A stretch of 64,000 nt of DNA. It comes from Hemibagrus wyckioides. Its lineage: Eukaryota; Chordata; Actinopteri; Siluriformes; Bagridae. The notes below the pieces were generated by a model. The model was given only the letters and a program-made list of their open reading frames with translations, was not told the origin of the DNA and ran no database searches. This document shows positions 36,425-49,137 of the stretch, piece by piece. The stretch lies in contig NC_080735.1 in assembly GCF_019097595.1 (NCBI RefSeq), positions 15,415,917 to 15,479,916 on the forward strand, read 5' to 3'. Position 1 is the first letter of the stretch, and every line of letters begins with the position of its first letter. Both the position numbers and the translations under genes were made by a program.

Positions 36425-39400
36425 GACCAGATGAACACTTCATATATGCAGTGCAAGTGTGCTACAGGGCAGGCACATGCAGTGATTGATGTCCTCTGCC
36501 ATTTTACCCTCAAGACTGTACACGTGCCCTCGTGGCTGGTGTCTATAATAATTGTATTTCATTTGGGCTCCAGGTGGCACACAGACTAAAGACGTGTGCC
36601 TGGAGTGCACTTGTGTGTCCTGTCACTGGGGTCTTGCCCTAGCCTGTGCCATTTTCCAAGAACTGCTTCGGTGAGGCACAAAAGTAATATAGCCGATGAT
36701 CAATGGGTTTGAGTGGGCGAGAGGAGAACCTCTGGTGCAGTACCTGGGGGGTGTGTGGATATTTCACCTCAGCAGGGTTGCTAAATCTTTTCGGGGGAAG
36801 CAACTAATGCATGCTTACAAGTTTGCTAGACGTCGCCAGATGAAATCTGAGAATCATCTGAATACTGAGTCATCATGGCCTTTTGCATATCAAAAGGTGA
36901 TACTATTTAAATAGAATAGAATTTTGTCAGAATATATATATATATATATTTACAAATGTACAGAACATATATTTACGTAATACTGCCAAGGCTATTAAGA
37001 AGGCAGGAAAAACACACTGGTAGTAATAGGTACCAAGGAAATGGTTTTTGGAAAAAAGTGGCTTATTGTTTAAAATGGAGTGCAAAGAGATGTGAGTGAG
37101 ACCAACTATGGTGATCAGTGATTAGTCATTAGGAACATGTGGATTAGTGGTTGGTCAGTGATTGGTTGTTAGGAGCATTTCTGATAAATGATTGGCCACC
37201 AGGAACAATGGTTATAGTTAGGGATTGGTTATTGGGATCCATGGTTGGTCAGTGGGAACAGTGGTGATCAGTGATTGGTTGTTGAGAACTGTGGTGATCA
37301 GTGATTAGTTGTTGAGAGCAGTGGTGATCAGTGATTGGCTGTTTAGAATTGTGGTGATTAGTGATTGGTTGTTGAGAACTGTGGTGATCAGTGATTAGTT
37401 GTTTAGAGCAGTGGTGACCAGTGATTGGCTGTTGGAAACTGTGGTGATCAGTGATTGTTTGTTAAGAGCAGTGTTGATCAATGATTGGTTGTTGAGAGCA
37501 GTGGTGATCTGTGATTGGTTGTTGAGAGCAGTAGTGATCTGTGATTGGTTGTTGAGAGCAGTGGTGATCTGTGATTGGTTGTTGAGAGCAGTGTTGCTCA
37601 GTGATTGGTTGTTGAGAGCAGTGTTGATCAGTGATTGGTTGTTAAAAGCAGTGATGCTCAGTGATTGGTTCTTGGGAGCAGTGGTGATCAGCGATTGGTT
37701 GTTGAGAGCACTGGTGATCAGTGATTGGTTGTTGAGAGCAGTGGTGATCAGTGATTGGTTGTTGAGAGCAGTGGTGATCTGTGATTGGTTGTTGAGAGCA
37801 GTGGTGATCTGTGATTGGTTGTTGAGAGCAGTGGTGATCTGTGATTGGTTGTTGAGAGCAGTGTTGCTCAGTGATTGGTTGTTGAGAGCAGTGTTGCTCA
37901 GTGATTGGTTGTTGAGAGCAGTGTTGATCAGTGATTGGTTGTTAAAAGCAGTGATGCTCAGTGATTGGTTCTTGGGAGCAGTGGTGATCAGCGATTGGTT
38001 GTTGAGAGCACTGGTGATCAGTGATTGGTTGTTGAGAGCAGTGGTGATCAGTGATTGGTTGTTGAGAGCAGTGGTGATCAGTGATTGGTTGTTGGGACAG
38101 TCATTAATATCTGTGTGAAAGAATCGCAATGTTTGTTCCTAGGCTCTGTTTTGAAATTAAGTCGCTTGATAGGTTTCAAAAGTTCTCCATAAATAACAAC
38201 AAAGTCACTAAATTGGCAACACTGTGGTCCATAAAAACTCATTCTCAGAAAACTCAGAAATAAGAAATTACAGATTGGTGTTGATATTTTTATTAGTTAG
38301 ACTTGTCCTACCCTGATGTCTAGGGTAGAAACCATTAAATTAATTCATGTTAGGAATCATTGCATAACTAGGCTGGATATGGATTATTTGCACAACTTAT
38401 AAATTTTTTAATAAAGTTGAAGGGCATACAAACATGAAAAATTGTCTTCTTTAATCTGTGCAACTGTTTTAAAAAAATTCCATATGTTATCAACTCTTGT
38501 TAATTCAGTGATTATATCTGGCTCAGAAAAGCAGAGTTGAATTGTTGAAGGTCTGTAGTTAAACATGAATAAGTTGTAAGATTTCAGCACTATTAATCCT
38601 GAGGTTTGTGAGCAAAAAATGTTTTTTTTTCCCTCTCTCAAACCTTGTCTTTTACAATATCGTCAGTGAGGATTATAGACCATCTGTTTTCTTTTACTCT
38701 GCAGATACGGAGAGGTTGTACACTCTGTCTTTCCAGGAGATCTGTGATCGGTTTGAGAAGACGTACACCTGGGAGATCAAGTCCACTGTGATGGGAAAGA
38801 AGGCGCTGGATGCAGCCACGATCATCCGAGACTCTCTGGAGCTTCCCATGACGGGCGAGGAGTTGCTGGAAGAGAGCAGAGCAATCCAGGAACGTCTTTT
38901 CCCCTCTGCTTCCTTGATGCCAGGTACCTGACAGAACATTTTTTTTCTTTGTAAGTGGCTGGAAGGATGTGAATTCAAATCCCTGGTCTACCAGAGAGCC
39001 ATTTTTAGCCACGTGAGCGAGACCTTTAACCATCAGGTGCTCAGCTAGATGCTTGACATTGGATAAAAATGAATAAATGTAAATGGAATGTAAATGCAAC
39101 ATGGTCTTTCTTCCCTCTTGCTTTCAGGATCTCGTCCGCCGCTTCGCAATTATACATGCCGAGGAACCCGCATTTGATGAATGAATGTAAAACCAGCCCG
39201 ATCGGAGAGGCTGCTGAAATAATTGGGAAAGGTCATGACAATCGCTGATTCTAGCGCTCGTGCTTTCTTAATTAGCTCTTAACTAACTTTTGATAAAGCA
39301 GTGCACGTTATGCAGAGCGCTTCTGAGCTCCAGCAACCACTGTGACCTTTTCTGCAATTTGGGCAGGCACCCCAGAGCTAGCTGATTTTACCTTTTGTTC

Positions 39401-42400
39401 TTCGAGTGTGAATTTCCGAGGAAGGAAAAAGAAATAATGGGAGTTTGTGACCGGGCTAGGCTAATGTGTAGTCCATGAACAGTGGAGCAGAACAAAGGAA
39501 TGTTGCGCCTCTTAAAAAGCCATCTTCATCAGTTCAGTGTTCAGGATAATAAAACATGGGTCAAGGAGCCTTTCTAATTAAGTGACAGTTTCCAACTTGC
39601 AGCGTAAATCCATTCGGATCGGACGCCATCTGTTCGGGGCCTCTGCTCTCCGTCCTAAACTTCTCCTTTCTAATGTTTCTATTTCAATCACCAGGTGTGG
39701 AGAAGCTGGTCACACATCTCCACAAGCACAAAATCCCCATCGCCGTGGCCACCAGCTCCGCCGGCGTGACCTTCCAGATGAAGACAAGCCGCCATAAAGA
39801 CTTCTTCAGCCTGTTCAGTCATGTCGTTCTTGGAGACGACCCAGAAGTGAAGAATGGGAAGCCTCAGCCCGACTCCTTCCTGGTGTGTGCCAGCAGGTTC
39901 GACCCCCCAGCTAATCCAGAACAGGTATGACATTCAAGACTGTCACAATGCTTAAAATCTATCCCACAACCTTCCTGCCTTCTCGATTCTGACCAGTCTT
40001 AAGGTGGTGATTTTTTCCCACTGCCAGACAAATAACAGGTTTATACTGATGCATGTGCTCATTCTAATACACTGCTGTTTCTATAGTAACAGTTAATTCA
40101 CAGGGCTTTGTTTAGCAGATGTAGTATATAATTTAACCCTAATAATAAACAGATTAAAAACATTTAAAAAAAAAACACAGAAAACCTCAGATTTTTAAAA
40201 ATCTAATCTATAGGAAGTGTTTAGATGGTGAGGTTTTCTGAACCTTTTTGGAAGGAGTCTCCATTATCAGCACAGTCAAGGGTTTTTCACACTTGTAATA
40301 GATCCCCTGGGTCATAGTAAACTCCTGGGAAACATAATCTTAGGATATCTGTTTACTTGTATATTCCTAAGAAGATGCCTTTATTATCTCCACACGTATA
40401 TTACAGTGCAGTGGAATTCTTTTCTTTGTGTATCCCAGCTAATGAAGTTGGGGTCAGAGAGCAGGGGCAGATATGATACAGCGCCCCCAGAGCAGAGAGG
40501 GCTAAGGGCCTTGCTCAATTGCCCAACAGTGGTAGCTTGGTTGTGCTGGGGCTTGAACCCTGATCCTCTGATCAACAACCCAGAGCTTTTACCATTTGAG
40601 TCACCTATACCCTGGATAAATGTTTTTATTTGCAAATTTGCGCTGTCAGTAAATAAAAATGTCACATAATATGATTGATGTAAATAAACGACAAAAAGAA
40701 TAGTTCTGCCATTTTACACCTGAGCAGGTATTGTTATCTTTCAAAGCTTTCTAATCTCTTTTGGCCTTTTTAAATCTGTCGTGTAGTTAGCCAGGCGTTC
40801 CGCTGATATCCAACTTCTGCTAATTTTTCTGTGTCACGAATCTGATTGAATCCTATTTTCCAATTGAGTGCAAAAATTTGCACACCCATTTGAACAAAAT
40901 GAAGATAACAGCTTGGATTTATACCAACAAGACATTTATCAACACAATTAAGTTTGAAATAATATCACTTGCATTAAAGTTCACATTTCCCGAATGATTG
41001 CCATTCCGTCTCTCACAATCGGTTCTATTTAAGATATTTTTCAGTTGCGTTGTACGTTTGGATTATCGACTTTTATATCAAACCTGGAAAGTAAAAATGA
41101 AAAGTCATGGCTTATTTAAAAATCATGGGGGGAGGGTACAAACTTTTGCACTCGTTATTACTCTCAAACATGTACGGTTTCTCTCACATAGCAGTGGTGG
41201 AGAAAGTAAGAAATCAGACTGAATTTAGCAACAAGACAAAATTGTTTTTGATTTGTTTAATCTACTTTTGGTAAATTAAACAGATTCAGTGTTTTAGATT
41301 TATTTCTAATTACACCTAACTTGATTCTCATAGTCTCATCTGTAATAACAAACCCATCGTTTTAAGTAAACCCTCCATTTTCAAACACCAGCAGAATTTG
41401 GTGAAGGTAATTGGTTAAAGCCTAGTGGTAGAGTTGTTTAATTTAGCCCAGTACATGGGTAGCTGCGAGAGAAAAAAAAAACCCCTGCTGATTTATTCTG
41501 CTCAGAGCCTCCCATTTTTCTGTTTAATTGCCTTGTATAAATGCGCTAAGAAAGTCTGACAGGAAAGTCATCTGCAGATGGGGATTAACAAGACACACGT
41601 TTCAATTTACAATGCTGTAAAACCCGATAAAAAAAGGAAAAATTCACCACCATGAGAGGAGTAACAGAGAGTAATAACTGTAACGGTAATGTCAAACTGT
41701 CTCTCTCTCTCTGTCTCTGTCTCTCTGTCTTTATGATAATTATGTCGTAGTGTAACATAAATCAACATTCATCTGCTCCACAACATTGTGACATTGAGTC
41801 CAGATCAGAGGAAAATATCTGCTGGCTATATATTTCTCTCAGACTCTTTTGAGGTATTCAAACCAGCTGAGTTTTCACTACAGATTTCAAAGCTAACACT
41901 TTGAAAGTGTTTACTGCTTACTGTTTCAGGTCAAGTTCTTTTTATTACTATGTAAGAAAAATGAAAACATGATTCATTGAAGTAGCTCTGTGCCAAGCAA
42001 TGAGATTTCTGAATGGTTAAAATCGCTTCAGGATTCTGAAGTATATTTAGTCATTTCTATTTTTAGTTCAGTGATTCATTTTCATTTTTTTTTCAATGCC
42101 CAAGTTCAGTGTCTCACTCCCAAAACACAGATTTTTAGCAGCCACTAAAAATCCACAGACCATTTTGGCTAAACTGGCCAGCTATACTCAGGCCAAACTA
42201 ACCAGCTACATTCAGGTTAAACTAACCAGCTACATTCAGGTTAAACTAACCAGCTACATTCACGCTAAACTAACCAGCTACATTCACGCTAAACTAACCA
42301 GCTAAATTCACGCTAAACTAACCAGCTACATTCACGCTAAACTAACCAGCTAAATTCACGCTAAACTAACCAGCTACATTCAGGTTAAACTAACCAGCTA

Positions 42401-45400
42401 CATTCACGCTAAACTAACCAGCTACATTCACGCTAAACTAACCAGCTACATTCAGGTTAAACTAACCAGCTACATTCACGCTAAACTAACCAGCTACATT
42501 CACGCTAAACTAACCAGCTACATTCAGGTTAAACTAACCAGCTACATTCACGCTAAACTAACCAGCTACATTCAGGTTAAACTAACCAGCTACATTCACG
42601 CTAAACTAACCAGCTACATTCATGCTAAACTAACCAGCTACATTCAGGTTAAACTAACCAGCTACATTCACGCTAAACTAACCAGCTACATTCACGCTAA
42701 ACTAACCAGCTACATTCAGGCTAAACTAACCAGCTACATTCACGCTAAACTAACCAGCTAAATTCACGCTAAACTAACCAGCTACATTCAGGTTAAACTA
42801 ACCAGCTACAGTCACGCTAAACTAACCAGCTACATTCAGGTTAAACTAACCAGCTACATTCACGCTAAACTAACCAGCTACATTCAGGTTAAACTAACCA
42901 GCTACATTCAGGTTAAACTAACCAGCTACATTCACGCTAAACTAACCAGCTACATTCACGCTAAACTAACCAGCTACATTCAGGTTAAACTAACCAGCTA
43001 CATTCACGCTAAACTAACCAGCTACATTCACGCTAAACTAACCAGCTACATTCAGGTTAAACTAACCAGCTACATTCACGCTAAACTAACCAGCTACATT
43101 CACGCTAAACTAACCAGCTACATTCAGGTTAAACTAACCAGCTACATTCAGGTTAAACTAACCAGCTACATTCAGGCTAAACTAACCAGCTACATTCACG
43201 CTAAACTAACCAGCTACATTCACGCTAAACTAACCAGCTAAATTCACGCTAAACTAACCAGCTACATTCAGGTTAAACTAACCAGCTACATTCACGCTAA
43301 ACTAACCAGCTACATTCAGGTTAAACTAACCAGCTACATTCACGCTAAACTAACCAGCTACATTCAGGTTAAACTAACCAGCTACATTCAGGTTAAACTA
43401 ACCAGCTACATTCACGCTAAACTAACCAGCTACATTCAGGTTAAACTAACCAGCTACATTCAGGTTAAACTAACCAGCTACATTCACGCTAAACTAACCA
43501 GCTACATTCAGGTTAAACTAACCAGCTACATTCAGGTTAAACTAACCAGCTACATTCAGGTTAAACTAACCAGCTACATTCAGGCTAAACTAACCAGCTA
43601 CATTCACGCTAAACTAACCAGCTAAATTCACGCTAAACTATCCAGCTACATTCAGGTTAAACTAACCAGCTACATTCACGCTAAACTAACCAGCTACATT
43701 CAGGTTAAACTAACCAGCTACATTCACGCTAAACTAACCAGCTACATTCAGGTTAAACTAACCAGCTACATTCAGGTTAAACTAACCAGCTACATTCACG
43801 CTAAACTAACCAGCTACATTCACGCTAAACTAACCAGCTAAATTCACGCTAAACTAACCAGCTACATTCAGGTTAAACTAACCAGCTACATTCACGCTAA
43901 ACTAACCAGCTACATTCAGGTTAAACTAACCAGCTACATTCACGCTAAACTAACCAGCTACATTCAGGTTAAACTAACCAGCTACATTCAGGTTAAACTA
44001 ACCAGCTACATTCACGCTAAACTAACCAGCTACATTCAGGTTAAACTAACCAGCTACATTCAGGTTAAACTAACCAGCTACATTCACGCTAAACTAACCA
44101 GCTACATTCAGGTTAAACTAACCAGCTACATTCAGGTTAAACTAACCAGCTACATTCAGGTTAAACTAACCAGCTACATTCAGGCTAAACTAACCAGCTA
44201 CATTCACGCTAAACTAACCAGCTAAATTCACGCTAAACTATCCAGCTACATTCAGGTTAAACTAACCAGCTACATTCACGCTAAACTAACCAGCTACATT
44301 CAGGTTAAACTAACCAGCTACATTCACGCTAAACTAACCAGCTACATTCAGGTTAAACTAACCAGCTACATTCAGGTTAAACTAACCAGCTACATTCACG
44401 CTAAACTAACCAGCTACATTCAGGTTAAACTAACCAGCTACATTCAGGTTAAACTAACCAGCTACATTCACGCTAAACTAACCAGCTACATTCAGGTTAA
44501 ACTAACCAGCTACATTCACGCTAAACTAACCAGCTACATTCATGCTAAACTAACCAGCTACATTCATGCTAAGCTAACCAGCTACATTCAGGTTAAACTA
44601 ACCAGCTACATTCAGGTTAAACTAACCAGCTACATTCACGCTAAACTAACCAGCTACATTCACGCTAAACTAACCAGCTACATTCAGGCTAAACTAACCA
44701 GCTACATTCAGGCTAAACTAACCAGCTACATTCACGCTAAACTAACCAGCTACATTCACGCTAAACTAACCAGCTACATTCAGGTTAAACTAACCAGCTA
44801 CATTCACGCTAAACTAACCAGCTACATTCAGGTTAAACTAACCAGCTACACTCAGTCTTAACTAACCAGCTATACTCAGCCTATACTAGTCAGCTACACT
44901 CAGTCTAAACTAGCTAGCCACAATCAGGCAAAACTAACCAGCTACACTCAATGCCATAATGTCATAAGTAACTTCGTTGAGGAGATTTGAAACAATTTAT
45001 TATTTAACAGATCTTGATGTACAAGTTATTTTTCTGTATGAAGCAGTGGTAGCACAGTGGTGTGAGGTATGAACTATCTATCTTGAGTTCAAATCTCAGA
45101 ATTTTCAAATGGCCTCTGCTGAGCAAATCCTCAACTGTACAATAGCACATCCAATCCATCAACCAAATGGAAGTGTAAACTTTAAAAACTATACCTTTGC
45201 TTGGTCTTTTCTACCCCTCATCTGTCCAGTGACCAATGATAATGTGTACACTGTAGCCTCAGATTCCTGTTCCTGATTGACTGAAGTGGTCTGCTGTTGT
45301 AGCCTGTTTGTGACAAGGTTCTGCATTCTGAGATGCTTTTCAGCACACCACAGTTGTAAAGAGTTATCTGGGTTACTGCAGCCTTGCTGTCAGCGCAAAG

Positions 45401-48400
45401 CAGTCTGGTCATTCTCCTCTGAGGTCTCTTATCAACAAGGTGTTGTTGCCTGCAGAATTGTTGCAGTTTTTATAAACTCTAGACTCTCTGTGTCCAAACT
45501 TGTTTGGGTGTAGGCCTTCATCTCAATCAAGCAGGAACCACATCTGATCCCATCTGTTTAGATTAGACTAGATTCAACTTTATTGTCTTTGTGCAGAGTA
45601 CATGTACATCAGTTGATCTCGGATTTTAATAAACTCATTGGCTTCTGGTTAACTGGAATGAAAACCCGCACCCACACAGGCCCTTTCCGGATAAGCCTGG
45701 ACACCCCTGGTCTAGAACCTGTTTCTTTACTCAACCCAGCCCACCTGGCACCAACAATCATGCCATGGTCAAAGTCTGGAGAAAAGTTTGTAGAACATTT
45801 TCAGTTTTGAAGAACCTTTTAAAGAAGCCATAATGTAGTAATCTATGGCATACCTGTAGTGAATAATGAAGATGGGACAGGACTGTGAGAGATAAAGCAG
45901 TCCCACACTGTGTAGTTCTGTACATTTATAATGTTCTTGGTCAACAGGTGTTTTGGCAAATTGCTCATTTCCTGTTAATTGTGCAGTTTTCATTGCATTT
46001 GTAGAAGTGCGCACAGTCACCATGAACTCGATAAAAAATGTAACCCTCTTTAGGCCACTTTGTTCTTTCTGCCATTAGTAAGTCTTGTGCGTCAGTGCCG
46101 TTGTTCTGTGAAAGAGAGCGTGTGTAAATGGGTATAACAATCCACTTATTGAGAAAGGGAAAGGTAGAGAGAGAGATATTTTTGAGGTTTAATAAATCTT
46201 TATTGTTACAATTTCCAAGCATACATCACCAAAAAATATCTCAGCTACTTAAAATTCCAAATCAACAAACAATTGCACATAAAACATCAATGACACACCA
46301 AATGTCAGAAAAACACATTGTATCATTTATATGACTATAATATTCATATTCTACATGTAGCCTTCCAGCTACCAGACTCCTTAAAGATCATTTCACCATT
46401 AGTACTAGCCGGTTGAAACCCCTTATTCTTCTGTTATTTAAATCACTAACTCTGCACTTTCTATCAAGTAATTTAACAACACATTCCCCCTAGCCAAAAA
46501 TATACTTCACTCTTCCAATATATTCTTTTTTTTTTCTCCTCAAGTCCCTGAAACCAACTATTACCTTATGATTTAAAAGACCTTCCGGTCTTCTACATCT
46601 AAAAAAAATCGCTCTAACTCTTCTAACTTTTCAAAGAATTTCAACCCACATATCTGTCCATAGCTACTGCCCCATGAATAATAGTCCACTGTAGATCAGC
46701 TGTTTGCTTCTCCACCAGAGGGTTACCCATGGTCCTTTAACTGTCACATGCCAGGAAGTCCAGCTCCAAAAATCCAGGCCATCCTAGAAACTTTTTTCCT
46801 TCCAAGTGGGTCGGGATATATTTCTTTCATCCTTTCATAGATGTGGTTATAAAATATTCTGATTGAGGGGACTTGAAAGATGAGATTGAACCCTCAACTT
46901 CACCTTCTTGCTCCTCATTTATAACAAGATACCTTCTGATCCTTGGAAATTCCTTCTGACAAGTGCCTTCCAATGTACTTCCTATAACCACTAGGTAATG
47001 TGTTAAAAACTCCACCAGCTTTGAAGTAAGTCAGGAAGGCTCACATCTGTCACCTTTATAAGGGCCTCCACCGATCTCCACGTAACTCTATCCAAGGCAT
47101 GGGGCAAGCTCAGACAAACAAACCTACCCTGGTCTTATTAAAAAGAGACGTCTGTCCAATCCAGGATCCCCTGCCTTCTGCAGAATCACTCTTGCAGCCT
47201 TGCAAATCAAGTCCTTTTGGCATTAGAACCTTGGTTTTACTTTACTTAGTATGGATGCAACTCCTTACATCCACCAAGCCTGGTCCTCCTTCTTGGACAA
47301 GTCCTGCCACATACATCCAGTGCTCTTCACTCCAAAAGAAGTCCAAGTTTGTTTATTGGATCTTATAGATCAGTTTATCAGGTGGCTCCATGACTATAAT
47401 ATTATGCCACAAGAAAGAGATGGCCAGGTTGTGTACAACAATTGTGGTAATAACCATTTCCATTTGGACAATCGAGCGGATACCTCCAGCATTCCATCTT
47501 ATTTTTTTTGCCTGAAATTGTTTGTTGCCTAAAGAAAATGTTTCAAATTTTTACCCCCCTCTACCTGCTCCACAACAACCCACCCTGCAGTTGCACAGGT
47601 CCTATTCTGTGCAACTTGACCGATAATAAAACCTTCAGTTTTTCCACAGGTTTCTTTCTCATAATGCTCACTAGCTTCTCGTAAAGCCATTACATCGTTT
47701 AGACCTCATCAGCATAGGCTCCTAAAGACTCTCCAAACCTGCTCTCTGTACCAGGAATTAATATTCCACTGAGGAATTCACTTCTTATCCATCACAACAA
47801 TGTTTCAATAACAAGACTATATAACTGCTCAGAAAGTGGACAGCCTTGCCTATTACCTCTTAATACAGGTATTTGTGCACTTAATCCTCCGCCAGCTTTA
47901 ACAATCACAAAGGCATTAAAATACAACAGCTAAATCTAAGATCTGAATTCGTCCCCAAACCCAACACGTGTTAAAACCTTAAGGAGATTCTCGTGACCAT
48001 GTCGATCAAACACTTTCTTCTGGTCTCATGAAAAAATACCAAGGTTAAAATGATTAAGCTGATTAAAATGAATTACATCTCAGAGACTGTCTGTAATTGA
48101 TCTATTAGGAATACAGCATGTCTGGTCATTCCAAACCAATAAATCCAGACACCATTTGATCTTATTAGTCCTAGACCCACATTCTTTGGGAGACGGACAC
48201 CATGTGTGATTTAGCCATTTTTGTGAAACATGTAGTTTATCCTTCCTTTGCTTTATTAACATCTTCAGATTGAACCTTCAGAGACCTTCATCTCTGATTT
48301 CTGCTTCATCACCCATCGTGACGTTCTGGGATGCTTAGCACAAGCCACTTCAACGTGAAACCTTTTGTTCAATTCCTTGTCCTCCTCCTCCTCATCATCA

Positions 48401-49106
48401 TCATCATCAATAAGCACTTTGTTTTCACCGATTTCTGATGCACCATTATTTCCACTGGAATTCACTGTTTCTTCCGTATCCTCGTTCTCATTCTCGATGC
48501 GATGCTATCAATCAGTTCAGCATTATGAGCGTCACTCTCTTCTGTACCCTGAGGTTCCTCACAGTTTGAGTCATTATTATTCAACTCAGCAGCAGCAGAT
48601 CTAGGCCCAGAAGTCTCCTATCTAATCAGGGCCTGATGTGGGCACTCCAATGTCTTATATCCATATCCCTCACACTCAACCCAATTCATGATTGCAGTAT
48701 TTGTGTACACCATATGCAGCTTACCCTCACGTCACACGCTAAACAACGCATCCAGCTCTGACACGTTCAAACACAAACACCTGCCTCCTGTCTCAAGGTC
48801 TCAAGGCCATGTTTTTACATCCCAATGGATTCATTTTTATCTCACTTGTCAGGTTTCTGTATCGAGCTCGCCTCCATTCAGTATCATCACAATGAAGGAT
48901 GGTACTGTACATTAGAAATCCGTCGAGTTACTTGACCGATCTTTTTTTTTTTTAAAAAATGACAATTTTTTAAAACTCATTTTAGTTTCTTTAAAAATAA
49001 GTTATAAATTATCAATGTTTATCTACATATAATTACAGTTAATGATGGGGAACATCTGAGATGATTGCTGGTGCTTTTATCATTGAGTCATCTCTGTAAC
49101 CCCCTA

Positions 49107-49137
<31 letters not shown>

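Noticed and set aside
37395..38129. Overlapping open frames of about 240 codons on both strands ([10 protein letters not shown] and [14 protein letters not shown] repeats)
   Set aside because: Both come from the 30-bp tandem unit, which is a multiple of three and stop-free. It lies inside pudp intron 1.
38638..39102. 154-codon minus-strand frame over pudp exon 2
   Set aside because: Shadow of the real plus-strand exon and the adjacent SINE.
42096..42305. Plus-strand frame with 8-residue repeats (KLTSYIQV type)
   Set aside because: The 24-bp minisatellite read as eight codons; it stops at the first aaattca variant.
42165..44950. CRISPR-like regular array
   Set aside because: Units are contiguous with no unique spacers, and the genome is vertebrate.
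48265..48465. Minus-strand frame with a [11 protein letters not shown] acidic run
   Set aside because: Lies inside the Tx1-type LINE relic, between the ORF1 knuckle and ORF2 remnants, and is created partly by a trinucleotide run.
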